Shown here: one piece after another, positions 52,256-63,088 of the stretch | Numbering within the stretch: position 1 is the first letter of the stretch | Layout of the letters: each line of letters opens with the position of its first letter | NCBI RefSeq assembly: GCF_963678635.1 | Contig: NC_087070.1 | Location: forward strand, 1,480,512-1,544,511 | Reading direction: 5' to 3' | DNA length: 64,000 nucleotides | From: Symsagittifera roscoffensis | Lineage: Eukaryota > Xenacoelomorpha > Acoela > Convolutidae | Notes under the pieces: generated by a model | The model's database searches: none | The model's input: only the letters and a program-made list of their open reading frames with translations | What the model was told of the DNA's origin: nothing | Position numbers and translations under genes: made by a program

Positions 52256-54331
52256 TGGTCCAACCAGTAAAGCACAGTGAAGCTTAAACTGAAAACTTTT
52301 TGAGCCATTTTCAAATCAAACTCAGGCAAAATTTCATGCAAATAGTTTTTCGAATTGCATTTGAAGCAGACAGTAATCTTGGGTTGAAAACTTTGATGTA
52401 TCAAATAGCCAAAGTAAAATTGTAGCAGGCCATTTAAGCGAACAGATTTCTTGCCCTCGGAATTTTCTTAGTGCACATAGAGGAACTGTTAGGCTGATTT
52501 TGAGTTTCGCTTTGGCACAAAGTTACAAAAAGCACACTAGCAGAAAAACATTTAAAAGGAAATCTCACTTCGCAAAGTTTTTTAATTTGCTTCAATCAAA
52601 CAATGGTTAATTTACGAAAATGGGTAATTAAAAATTTTGACCCAACCCGCCGTAGATTTATGCCAATATGGTTGGTGCTATATGTAGCCTCGAATTATGG
52701 TACCATTTAAATTATGCCAACAAAAATTAAAGTTGGTGGCTATAAATAGCCTTCAAGACTCGAACGATACCTGCTCTCGAACGATACTCGCTCCTCAACA
52801 ATGTGGCCATTTTCATAATTTTACCGCCAAAAGAAAAAAAAACGCGCATGCATGTCATCTTTCAGCATTTAAAGGTTTATGGGATATAATTGTTCATTTT
52901 GGAAACTTTGACTTTCAGTTCGCTCAAACTCTTGCCAGTTTGATTAATTTGTTATAAGTAAAGATCACTGAGACCTAGTAAAACCAGTTTTAGAAAACCT
53001 TTAAAAAAAATTTTTTTAATGTAACTTAACCTCGGACTAAATGTCGATGTGAAACTTGGGAAATCAGTATTTGCCATTAGGTGCAACGATTCATTTTTTA
53101 AGTAAAATATTAACATAAGGTTTGCCATAATTGCCACTCATAAGTCAATTTTTTTAGCAGATGAAGTTGAGATATATCGAAAAGTACTCGAAATATGAAA
53201 TGTCTTTTGTTTAAGACCTTGTTCTGCCTAGCAATGAAAGTAACTTTTTTTGCTTGATTACAACATACTAATTGAAGTCGACCATGTACTTGCTAGTGTG
53301 AACACGACTTAAATTTTCTCAGATCAATCAAAATTGATCCTTTATTACCAAAAAATTGCCGGTTTCAATGACGGAGCAATCGCTATTGAATACACAAGCT
53401 CTCAATACTCTCAAATTATCAGTGCTTTGGTGAATCAGCATTACTCAAAAGATATCAATTTGAGTTCCTAATAAAAAATATAATACATGTTCGAATGTGA
53501 CAGTTGTTTATGATAGTTTACTTATTTTCTTTTTTATTTTGATATTGCTTTTTCAAATCCGAATTGATCAATCATATCGATGAACTGAACTGTAAGTCTT
53601 GAAGACGTGTCTAACAATGACACTAACCAATTGCACAAAAAACAATTTCTGTAGCCGACGGCTGATTGAATAAAATAATTTTCTCTATAATTTTTTTACT
53701 CAGGTGGGTTTGTGCATGACACAAGAGTACCCATAACAGGCAAAAATACTTAACAAATAGGACTCAAAAGAAACCACTTCATGAAATACTTACTTCATAA
53801 AAAATACCAATACTTAATTCGTGTACGACACATGAATCCTCTTTTATCTGAATCCGTCAGACACAGTAAAGCAACTCTTTTAATAAACAAGAACAATGGA
53901 GTGCAAACCGAAAAACACTGGAAGCTCTTGATTAAACTAGAGAAAGACGGAATCAGCAGAAAGAGGGACAAAAAAATTTCATCGTTTTTCTGATTGTCAG
54001 AAGAAAAACCCCAGCAACATGGTTGCAATCCAAGTTCGATGATGACAAGTACCACAAACATCAGGACAGGAAGGATGACGACAAAGTTCAAAAGACGTTC
54101 TAGGAGTCAAGTGAAATTCTACAAAAAAGAGTGAAGACATCGTGGGAGAAGGAAACGAAAGTGAAAGAATGTTCATAGATCCACAGAAAAAAACCAAAGA
54201 CATCCTTTCAATTTTAAGTATCATTTCATCATTAAATTTCTAACCCAAACTGAAATGATCTTTAAAAAACTTAATTTCATAACAATGTAAATGTGTGTAT
54301 CGAACAACTTTCTATCGAAAAAGGGGTGAGT
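52256..54331. other. spacer between the 0.95-kb direct repeats
   Basis: About 2.1 kb without a convincing gene. Just inside the left copy lies TGGTCCAACCAG, which could be a primer-binding-like or palindromic word. If the direct repeats are LTRs, this is the interior of a non-autonomous element. Confidence 0.35.
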
Positions 54332-55306
54332 TGTATTATTGGAAATGCTACACAGACATAAAAGGCTATTGCTTTAGTTGTTTACATAAGATCCGAGTGA
54401 AGTCTTTTCTATTCTAAAGTTGTTCACACCTCCAGATAAGATTGCCTTTTTAAATTATCGTTTGATTCACACTTCAACTGAACAACTTAATTTAAAACTT
54501 TAAAAGTCAAATCCAAATTTCTAACTTTTCGAATTCTGATCTGATTTTTTTTTCAATTTTGTTAAACTTGAAAAAAGGCAAAAATTTTTATGAAAGTTTA
54601 ACGCATGATCGAGGGAACTGAGTATTTATCACGACGCCAGTCAGGCGGAGTGTCTATATTGTTTTTACTGTGAAAACTGATGAACCCCCCGCTGCTCTGA
54701 GTTTTAAAGTAACTAAAGCAAGTTGAAATATTGTGGGTTCCCCGAGTTAAACTAAATGCTGATTTTTTATACTAAAAATCAATAAGTTGCAAAATCAGTT
54801 TTATCAAAAGTATGAAGAAAAAAGGAAAAAAAAGGTTTGAAGTCTAGACTGCAGGTGCAGATTTGTCTCAGCCAAAAGACTGAGAAATAAATCGACCTGA
54901 ATCTTCAGAATTATTTTTTTCCTCACTTGCTCAGTCGAGTAGAATTTTTTTACCTTTTTTAATTATCCTTAATTTTCTTTTTTAAAAAAAGTATTTTTGA
55001 AAAATATATTAATCCAGAATTGACAAAGGTAAGACTCTAATTTTTCCCAATAACTTAATTAAATGTAACTTAACCTTAATACGCCAAACCTATTTTGGTA
55101 TTTAAGACAGTTGTTCATCCATTTATCACTCATTTATACTCAAATAATCAACCCTTTTAATTTATCTGTTTGTATAACTATCACTTTAACTGTTGGACCA
55201 GCTCGGCTATGATCTATGATAAAATTTAACTGAGACTTATATTTTTTTATTTACTAATTGAAACAAAGGGATCTAACAAGTGAACCCAACGTTTCTTTTA
55301 GTAAAT
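54332..55306 (+). repeat. 0.97-kb direct repeat, right copy
   Basis: It begins TTGTATTATTGGAAATGC and ends AACGTTTCTTTTAGTAAA. It carries one extra stretch near 55115-55180 compared with the left copy. Confidence 0.8.
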
Positions 55307-55609
55307 CATTTTTAAAAAGGTGCCCAAAAACTGTGCTGTTGAGTTTTCTTTACAAAATAGCTAAATAGGGCCAGTGTTTTGGGGATAAAAAACTCGAAAT
55401 TGTTTTATAAGTCCCAAAAAAAAACGGGCAAAAATACTTATGGACCCGAGAAACTCTAGAGCCCACTAATCACCCAACAGAATTTTGATTTTTTTAAACG
55501 ATTTGGCATAATGTTCGATTACAGATATACATATATTTGCCAGTTTATTGTTATTGACAAAAAGCTGTAAGAAAATATAAACTGAATTACAAAAATGTTA
55601 TCGACTTAC

Positions 55610-55869
55610 ATTGTTGTTCTCTTGTAGTTTCGTCAACATCACGATAACTCGTACTTGTTCATCCCAGACCACGCCCCAAAACTTCACCACCTCCGTTTCA
55701 CAAAAAGGGGCACTGCTGGCTATGTATGCCCTCTTGCGGTGGAACCCATCAACATAGCCCCAATTTAACCCCCCATCTGGGGAAGAAGGGGTGAGGTTTC
55801 TATTGGGACTGAAGTCTTCGAGAGGGCGATGGGGAGATCCTCCTCTGAGTGACCTGTCATAAGTGATTT
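55610..55869 (-). CDS. RPTP exon, D1 Tyr loop to 'FWGVVW...IVML' (frame broken)
   Basis: The exon ends at donor GTAAGT (55604-55609). Its first part reads ITYDRSLRGG, then NWGYVDGFHRKRAYIAS, the equivalent of 'YDxSRV...NYIDGYxxxxAYIATQ'. Its second part reads ETEVVKFWGVVWDEQVRV and IVMLTKLQENNN, the equivalent of 'ETxxDFWxMVW...IVMxTxLxE'. The two parts are in different frames: around the run CCCCTTTTTT there is one base more than the family length needs, and a stop follows in the first frame. The acceptor (ATAATTAG) also does not match the phase of the previous exon. Either this is a real lesion in D1 or an assembly error at a homopolymer. Confidence 0.78.
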
Positions 55870-56534
55870 CTAATTATCAGTTAAAACGGTGAATAATCAA
55901 CTAAATAAAATGATGTTTTCTAAGAAATTGATCGACAAAAAACATTTTCATAAACTAAGGCTTAAATTTGATGAAAATTGTGAGGAAAACTAATCAATTT
56001 GAACCGTATGGAGCTTAAAAAAGATAGTCAGTTGCTGTGAAAATAGCGCAAAAACTTTCAAAAACCGTTATCAAAGAGAAATTTAATCACAAAAAAAATA
56101 TTGCTGAAAGGGTTATTCGAGTAAAAAATAACAAACTCAAATACTTTTTTTTAACAATTTTTCTCCTTTTTTCGCCAAATGATTTTTCGGCAGTTTTGTA
56201 TGAAGAAATTGAAATGTAATGAAATTAGAGTTCAGATTCGCATTGTGCCATCTAGAAATGTTCTGTTATTTAGTCGGAAAAAAAAACAGAAATATTCAGA
56301 CCATTTTTTTTTTCGAAATAGAAAGGGTTTTAAAAAATTGTGAGGCCCTTAATATGATGACACTCTTTACCCCTACAAGCTTTCTTCGAAGTAATCTGTC
56401 CGAAAAACCACACCGTACGCGCCATAGTTTCTTCCAGTCACTTTCATATACCAAACAGTCCAAAAACAATTGTAATCGTAGTAATTAGTTATGTTTTTTG
56501 CTTGTCAAAATTAATGGTTTTCTAAATAACAAAC

Positions 56535-56862
56535 TTGTATGGGCTTCGAGATGTTCCATCCTTGTCTGCATAAGGGTTCGCATTCTGTTTCAAACCCAAA
56601 TTTTTGTTCTTATCAGCCGCCGACGAACTCTTTGGAAGAAAAGATTCAAGAGTCCCTCGTTTATTGCCACGACCAATTAGTTTCTCCCGACACGCGACTA
56701 TAGTTGGGTTCATGTCGGGTTCGGCCGGGGTCCTGGACAAAACTGATTTGCCAGAATGTTTTTGAATGTAGCGGAACTCTTGTATGACTGCGAGTTGTTG
56801 TCTGGATGAAGACATATTGGAACTGATTTGAGACGCAGGTACTGCTTTGTTGAGCAACTCGG
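56535..56862 (-). CDS. RPTP exon, juxtamembrane to start of D1
   Basis: 328 nt with acceptor ACTTTTAG, whose first two bases complete a codon left open by exon 57221-57552. It reads ELLNKAVPASQ, then RQQLAVIQEFRYIQKH (the 'EF' helix before PTP domains), a Lys/Ser-rich insert longer than usual, and NANPYAD...SRSPYK near its end, a weak form of 'KNRYKN'. The likely donor is GTTTGT. The start and the helix are convincing; the 3' border is not. Confidence 0.65.
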
Positions 56863-57220
56863 CTAAAAGTTTTATCGAATCAAATTAGGAACTTTTTTCG
56901 GTAAAATATACCACATCAAAAGATTCTTAATCGTGTTCCATAGTTAATTATATGGAATATTTTGGCACGGGGGGTTTTTGCGTAACTTATACAATGACAG
57001 CAAATTTTAGAAAGTAAGTTTTTCAACATATAGTCTGAAGTTTTTTAGGAAGTTTAGTAGTTTTTTGAAATCAATGATTCGATTTAATTTTTATTGAAGT
57101 TTTGGCAGTTTTCTGAAACGAAGCAATTAGGTAAATTTTTATCTTTTAAAGCCTGAATAAAGCAATTTTTTGAAAAAAGTCTCAAAGGGACAGCTTGACT
57201 TAGCAATTTTTTTCACCTAC

Positions 57221-57552
57221 CCTTAAATATCTGCGATTCCTGATGGCATATCATACGCGATGGTGCGCACTGCGGCTTTCCCATCGTCTCTCCCTTTCCC
57301 CCCACCCTGCGATGAGTCATGGTTGGACTCAGGGGGTGGTTGCAAGGGTGTCGACACGGAGAAGGTGTTCTTCCGGGACCATGATGTCCATTAAGTCCAC
57401 TACTCGTGAGCCACCATCTGTTTGGAAGCGAGGCATGTTTGGGATCAGGGGCGATCAGGGTTCTGGGGGCGCCGATTGCTCCGCCGGCTCGGAAATGTTC
57501 GAGGTCTCGGAGACCGATTTGAATTGCACAGTTCCGTTCACGGAAGCGACGT
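57221..57552 (-). CDS. RPTP exon, cytoplasmic juxtamembrane region
   Basis: 332 nt, GC-richer than its surroundings. It begins after TTTTTTAG with the frame RRRFRERNC, a stop-transfer sequence following the membrane span of the previous exon (split codon AG|A). This frame is open to the donor GTAGGT and joins the next exon in phase. The two other frames also hold long open, acidic, more protein-like stretches (for example VVDLMDIMVPEEHLL), so compensating indels cannot be excluded. Confidence 0.6.
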
Positions 57553-58019
57553 CTAAAAAACAATTAGCCAAACTCAAATGTCGTTTAAGTTTTAGGCAGA
57601 TAAAATAAACTGATGATGATAGACTTCATAAACATAGCCTGATATTTTCATGAATTTCTGGTCAGATAGAAACTTGAACTGATCATCCCTTTGGTTTAAT
57701 AGATCAGCCATTTTTGGCCATTTGTTTTTCAGTGAGCGGTTTTTTTCTGACGAGTTAGGTCGCATTGACGCAAATTATACACGCGCAACACTATTAATAT
57801 AGTTGCTGAACGGTTTTAAATTGAATGTTTTTAATGAAGCCGGTCATAACGACCACAGTTTGAAGTTTGAGTTGTTTCCGGTGTTATTGTTGAGATGTCA
57901 CGCTATGAAAATATTTAAAGACATTTTATGGAAATCATTTTTTCTAATTAGAAGACATTTTATAAAATTAAAACGTCTTTTTTTGAAATTAGAAGACATT
58001 TTAGTAAGATATTTAATAT

Positions 58020-58430
58020 CAGTAGCGTGCCGAGGTGGTAAAAAATTTGGCAACAAGATTTGAGGGTACCCCCTACCCTCAAATCTTGTTGCCAAAATTT
58101 TCCAAAGGGTTCCCTTTAGGTCCCTTTTTTTGGCTGACGAACCTCAAAAATTTCTCAAGGCGCCTTTGGCGGCAATATCACTAATTTTGAGGGGAGGGGG
58201 CGCCGAAAAAAGGGGATTTTTTGGTCAAGATTTTTCAAAAAGTGCCCAAAAGGTGCCCATTTTTGAAAAATTTGCCTGCAGTGCGCATAATTTCTAACAA
58301 AACAGGGTCTTTATAGTATTTTCGGAGAACTTGGAACATCAAATTGGTCGATCTAAAAAAAGGCCATGAAAATTCTAAATTTTTTTTAGGAAAAACCGCC
58401 CCCCTAGAAAAATTTCTGAGCACGCCACTG
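58020..58430. mobile_element. 411-bp hAT-like MITE
   Basis: Ends CAGTAGCGTGCCGAG and, inverted, CAGTGGCGTGCTCAG, the CAGTGGCG type seen in hAT elements. It is flanked by 8-bp sequences TTTAATAT (58012-58019) and TTTAGTAT (58431-58438), a target duplication with one mismatch. It contains an internal hairpin (58049-58093, CAACAAGATTTGAGGGTA and its inverse). It lies about 45 bp from the RPTP transmembrane exon. Confidence 0.82.
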
Positions 58431-58475
58431 TTTAGTATGAAAACATTAGAAGACATTTTCAGGAGTTGTTTTTAC

Positions 58476-58611
58476 CTGCCAAGAAGGAACCCAATGACAG
58501 CGAGTACCACAGCTAGGAATGCCCCGAGGGAGGCTGCGAGCACAGGGGCGTAGGAGAGGAATGTCTCTGCTGTGGGGTTGACCGCACGTTCCATCTGACT
58601 AGGGGGAAGGC
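58476..58611 (-). CDS. RPTP exon, transmembrane segment
   Basis: About 136 nt with acceptor TTCCTTTAG and donor GTAAAA. It encodes a short extracellular stem (LPPSQMERAVNPTAETF) and a membrane span (APVLAASLGAFLAVVLAVIG). The first codon is completed from the fibronectin exon (G|GC), and the last two bases open the codon of the first stop-transfer Arg. This is the single-pass anchor of the receptor. Confidence 0.85.
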
Positions 58612-58619
58612 CTAAAGGA

Positions 58620-59008
58620 AGAAAAAATAGAGGAACATTGTGGGGAGAAATGATTTATTTGTGGAAAAACTGAATCATTTGTATAAGCAATCTATTCACA
58701 ACAGAACTTGATTTGCTTGAGCAGCAGAACTGATAATTTTTTCATGCAAAACTCAGATAACGAACTGATTTTTTTTAAACAATCGATATTAAAACATCCC
58801 ATTAAATAGGATAAGGCAAAACAGGGGTGGACTTTCTTGAATGTTTTTACCATCAGCCGAATACGTTTTCTGAGTTCTACTAAAGCACCAAAGGTTGAGT
58901 TCAACTGAGGCAAAGGTTTTCCCGCAGCAGGAATATTTTGGCTAATTGAAATAGAAACTTAAATAATGAGTTAATTATAAGTAGTTATTATAATTAATTA
59001 TAACTTAC
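58620..59008. other. RPTP intron between fibronectin and transmembrane exons
   Basis: AT-rich sequence, nothing else recognised. Confidence 0.55.
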
Positions 59009-59111
59009 CTGCGTGTAGAGGCACAGTGAAGAGAGTGTGGTTGCTCTGTGCCTGGTATATTTTGCCCCTCTCAACTACACTATGGACCACTGCCGTCACC
59101 CACACTTCGTA
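59009..59111 (-). CDS. RPTP exon, C-terminal part of a fibronectin type III domain
   Basis: 103 nt before donor GTAAGT, reading YEVWVTAVVHSVVERGKIYQ and so on to VPLHA. It matches the 'YxVxVxAxxxxGxG' strands that close a fibronectin type III repeat, the usual ectodomain of receptor PTPs. I chose the acceptor CTGCAG before TACGAA; a slightly earlier one (before TACTCTGGACTG) is possible and would add GLQ, which also fits the family. Confidence 0.75.
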
Positions 59112-59326
59112 CTGCAGTCCAGAGTAGACTAGTAGTGGACATAGACACAAGTACAAATATGACACTTGGGTCCCATCAACACATTGAAACAGGTGGGGAC
59201 CTTTTACTTAGTCCGCCCAAAAATCAATGTTTCAACATCTTAAAGTGAAACTTTTTTGCTTCAATCTGATTGGCTAGAATTAGCCAATTATTTTCAATAC
59301 CATCTCAGGACTGAATTTTTCTAAAC
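59112..59326. other. RPTP intron, flank of copy B
   Basis: Intron sequence between the fibronectin exon and the second LTR element. Confidence 0.55.
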
Positions 59327-59734
59327 TGAGTTAGGACCGAAGTGTAACTCATAGAGTAATTTCGGATAGGGTACACCGTCTGCTCGTCACGCTATCTTAT
59401 TTTCGGCCGGATAGATTCGTGCAACTTCTTAGTCTAATACCGATCCTAATCTTACTCTTATACTATCTAGTCTCAGGTTGTTTAACTAGTCTCTGCTAGG
59501 CTCAATAGATCTAGGGTATACTGGTTTATTGCGGCTGCTGAAGTGCTCGGGAGAGTCCAACTAATTTCTAAGTTAAATTCAAATCTCTCTGGTGCTGAAA
59601 TTACAAGTAACTTCAGCACTTACAAATAAGTGGGTTGTTAGTTAGATGGATCATGATTGGTTAATATTAAATACTTTACATTGGTAAAACATTTAATTTA
59701 TCCAATCATAAAATGTAGTTTAGATCAGGTTCCA
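59327..59734 (-). repeat. 3' LTR of copy B
   Basis: 408 bp, TG...CA, differing from the copy A LTRs at a few places (for example TGAGTTAGGACCGAAGTG at the start). Confidence 0.92.
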
Positions 59735-61213
59735 CCCATCCGGGTTTTACAGAGTTTTTTAGAACAGTTCTTCTGTAGTTCAAGGATGGATGATGGACGT
59801 TGGTATTTGGCGAACATCATAATTTTCTTCCGCTTCTTCTTGTGACATCGACTGAGTCTCTGCAACAGCATCAATTCTGATTTCAGAATGGTTGGCTATG
59901 TCAGGTTTTTCTGTTCTTCGGAGAGAACTTCTTTTGTGTTTGATCTAGCTTGGGAATGGCGTGGAGATTGTGCGTGGAGGGGATGCCTGGTTACTCGGAT
60001 CTGTACGTATACTTGAACATCGAGGTGGTCATTGGTCTAGTTCAATGAAGTCCTTTTCTGCGAAGTCAAGTCGTACTCTAAATCCTTTGAGTTGTGATTG
60101 TGAGCGGCATATCGATTGTAGTTGGTCATTCTCTCTCGAGTGTAGTGAGGTCGTCTTGTCTTTTGATGTTCGTCCTTGGTGTTGTATTCTGATCTATATA
60201 TTGCATCATGTGATTTTACATTTTATAAAACTTTTATTAGTTTAGTATTTTTTAATTGTGATTTTAGTTAGTTGTTTTCACAAAAGCTTTTTGTTTTAGT
60301 TCGGTTATTTTGAAGAGTTACTCACCCTTGAGTAGCTCTTATTAAAAATAAAGGTGTGGTCACAAAGCGTGGATGTAGCGCGGTGGGTTAGGCCGGCTAT
60401 AGAGCATGCTCAGGACGTCCTTTCCTGGTGGGTTAGGCCAGGTGTGGGAGTATAATTTCATGCGGTGTTTGTGAGGGGTCCTGTTATGTGACAACGTTTT
60501 ATGTTGGGTTTGTTGTGGTTTTACTTATGTCTTGTTGGTTATGTACTTTTTCTAAAAAGCAAATTGTTTGTGGTATGGGTTTGTCTTTCGACTTTTTTGT
60601 GTTTTATTATTTCTTTCTAAGACTTTGTAATAGTCTTCAAAAGAATAAATTATCCAGTTTTAAACTGGGTTAATCCGGTTTGGGTACCGTTGGTTTCCTT
60701 TTCTTAGTCATGCTGTTATTCTATGATTTATGGTATTTAGTAAGCTGCGTTGGTTAGTTTTGTTTAGTATATGATTCCTTTCCAACCGGGTTAAAGGAAA
60801 GTTTGAAACATGTTATTATATGTTAGAGTTGTTAAGTGTGAAAACTTGAAACTGAAATTCATTATTTTAAACAATTCTTCGTGGGCGAGCTGTGCGAGTG
60901 TGGATAGAATTTCTGTGCGAATGAATGAAAATATCAAAAGGTTAGTACTGCAATTGCATTTTATTAATTTACTGCATAGAATTTGGAAATTTACTGCTAG
61001 TTATGGGGGAATTTTAAGATACAAATTTTCATCATATGTAGATTTACTGCTTTTGGGGGAAAATTTTATAAATTAATTTACTGCATTGGTATTATATTTA
61101 TTTAATTGTTGGTGCAAAAGTTTAATAGGGTCTTTAACAGTTTTGAAGAAGTTTGCTATTTTTTATTTTTCTTTTGTGAATTTTTCAGATGATCTAGGAT
61201 GAAGGCTAAAAAT
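59735..61213 (-). other. 3' untranslated region of copy B
   Basis: Homologous to 1130-2659. Plus-strand frames (59961-60245, 60488-60673, 60810-61076) parallel those in copy A but change length and carry non-conservative replacements. Confidence 0.6.
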
Positions 61214-61291
61214 CTAAAGAAAACATGAATAAAGAATGGTGAGTTTTTTATACTGTAATTAGTTAGTAATATTTACTTAATTCATACTTAC
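61214..61291 (-). other. conserved 78-nt spliceosomal intron in the 3' UTR of copy B
   Basis: CAG|GTAAGTATG directly after the TAA stop, TACTAAC in the middle and TTTTCTTTAG at the end, as in copy A at 2660-2738. The interior has diverged while these three signals are unchanged. Confidence 0.7.
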
Positions 61292-61294
61292 CTG

Positions 61295-63088
61295 TTAGTC
61301 GTCGGGGAAAAAACCGTGGGGGAAGATGTCGTGAATTAGTTCTGAAGTTGTGAGTAGTTTAGCTAGAATGCGGATGATATTTTTAGTTTGAAGCAGTGGC
61401 CAAAGCAATTGAAGTGCCTTAATAGTGGTTAGTTCTTCAGTGCCTACTGCAAACTCATAAGGTGTGTTTTGGATTAAGTTATATATTTTGTGGTTAAATT
61501 TAGTGTTGTGGATGAATTCTAAAATTGGGATTTCTATAGGCTGTACAAACTCGTGCGGGATAAGGAAGGGTCGGGATTCTTCGGCGTTGAAGGTCTTGGT
61601 GATGGGGCAGAAAATGTACATTTGGGTTATGGGGTCATAATTACGAAGAATACCATGGAGGTTAGTGTCTTTAATACAATATGTGAAATTTAGGAAATAC
61701 GGTGAAGTGTATTTTGAGTTGATGAATTGGAAACGATGGTGTGGTTGTCTAGATGGTGTGTGGAGGTCAAAGTGATTTTGGATGAAGCGATAATAACTAT
61801 ATGTATGTGTTTGTTTAGTGCGCAACATAATATCGTGTGAGCAGTGTAAATCTCTTTCGTGTGGTGCAAGGAAATGAAAGGTTAGTGAAAAGATTTGGAA
61901 GCGTTCTTTAAAACTTTCGTATGCTTGTGTGTTTGTTAGTGCTTCTGAAATAATGTGATCAAACTTTCGGTCGAAAATGTTTAGTGTAAATACATATGGT
62001 GTCTTGATGAAAAATTTCTCGGTGATTTGTGGATTAGCGAAGCGATCGTCGTCTAAGAATTGATCTTGGTTAGCTCTGATGATGTTGTGATCGTAGTATT
62101 CTAGTGTATATTCATTAGCTCTAGGTGCAGTGTGTATTTTTAGTGATTTTTTATATCCTACGTAAGTAAACTGTCTAGCGGTGAGTGGTGTAGTTAGTCG
62201 ATATAGCATATCTTTGTTTCGGTCTGTATCGATGGAAGTGTTGGTTAAAGGTAAGCAAAGAGGGTTAGTGAAATGATAGTATGAGGTCCAAGAGAGAGTG
62301 GGCATTAAAACGTATTCGTCTACAAAGTTGCGTGTTTCGTTAGCGTCATGAGGGGTGTTTAAGGTGTATTGTGGAAATGAGGGTAAAGTGATAGCTAAAA
62401 ATTCTTTGGTGTTAGTATGCTGGGGGTGGTTGATGTATTCACGGGCTGTTCCTGGTTTTGCTGGGAAAGGATGGTTGGGGAACTTTCTTTTAAAAGTGCG
62501 GTAAGCTCTATTAGTGTTGAGTGAGGATTCAGTTGATGTGGATGATGGTGCTAATGATTCAGTATAATTTGAAGAGGGTGTAGGGGGATTGGATGAATTT
62601 GTAGTGGAGGAGATTTGGTTTATGGTCGGGGTGTTAAGGTGATAGGGTTGTTGTTGGAGGGTAATAAAATTGTCTAGCTCTGGGGAGATTCGGGGGGTGT
62701 CTGGAGATGATTGGTCAGAATGGTATGAGGAATAGGTTGGGGTAACTTGGGAAGCATAAGAGGGTGTGGGAGTGATTGGGTCAGGGTTATTTGACAATAT
62801 GGGTTGAAAAGGAGGTTGAGAAAAATGAGAGGGGTTATGTAAATTATTGGATGGAGATGGTTCTGAGTCGGCAAATTCATCGGGGGTTTCAATATTCGGA
62901 TTATTTAGCTGTGAAATGGAGTATAAAACTGAAATTTGTGAGTTAGTGTCGGAATTCATGCCTGATGTTACATTGCTAGGTGGAAAATCGGGTGGCGGAA
63001 AAGCAAAAAGTGGTATTATTGGGATTGAAGAAGGAAGGTTGGTTGGATGGGAATTTGATCGATGGAGTGATCCAAGTTGGCGGCTCAT
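61295..63088 (-). CDS. unrecognised 597-aa 3' gene of the retroelement (copy B)
   Basis: Homologue of 2742-4547, intact, with the same ATGA overlap with the envelope stop (63088-63085). Differences from copy A cluster in the Pro/Ser-rich first third, where both 2-codon deletions lie. The globular part from YRTFKRKF onwards is nearly unchanged, and most of its replacements are conservative. No recognised domain. Confidence 0.85.
   Translation of the reverse strand: MSRQLGSLHRSNSHPTNLPSSIPIIPLFAFPPPDFPPSNVTSGMNSDTNSQISVLYSISQLNNPNIETPDEFADSEPSPSNNLHNPSHFSQPPFQPILSNNPDPITPTPSYASQVTPTYSSYHSDQSSPDTPRISPELDNFITLQQQPYHLNTPTINQISSTTNSSNPPTPSSNYTESLAPSSTSTESSLNTNRAYRTFKRKFPNHPFPAKPGTAREYINHPQHTNTKEFLAITLPSFPQYTLNTPHDANETRNFVDEYVLMPTLSWTSYYHFTNPLCLPLTNTSIDTDRNKDMLYRLTTPLTARQFTYVGYKKSLKIHTAPRANEYTLEYYDHNIIRANQDQFLDDDRFANPQITEKFFIKTPYVFTLNIFDRKFDHIISEALTNTQAYESFKERFQIFSLTFHFLAPHERDLHCSHDIMLRTKQTHTYSYYRFIQNHFDLHTPSRQPHHRFQFINSKYTSPYFLNFTYCIKDTNLHGILRNYDPITQMYIFCPITKTFNAEESRPFLIPHEFVQPIEIPILEFIHNTKFNHKIYNLIQNTPYEFAVGTEELTTIKALQLLWPLLQTKNIIRILAKLLTTSELIHDIFPHGFFPDD

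Larger units (their letters stand above)
19261..55609 (-). other. 36-kb RPTP intron hosting genes and transposons
   Basis: It is bounded by GTAAGT (55604-55609, minus strand) and TTTAATTTAG (19261-). It separates TKLQENNN from ILCEKYWP, two neighbouring parts of the D1 domain. It contains plus-strand polymerase relics and lectin-like exons, a MULE and several MITEs, listed separately. Confidence 0.75.
55870..58019. other. RPTP introns around the juxtamembrane exons
   Basis: Introns 55870-56534, 56863-57220 and 57553-58019. They are AT-rich. The last contains three copies of ATTAGAAGACATTTTA-like sequence (57948-58005), with another at 58446 beyond the MITE. Confidence 0.5.

Noticed and set aside
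57221-57552. Claim that the juxtamembrane exon is frameshifted
   Set aside because: Other frames look protein-like, but the frame that joins neighbours in phase is open throughout, so the sequence alone does not prove a lesion.
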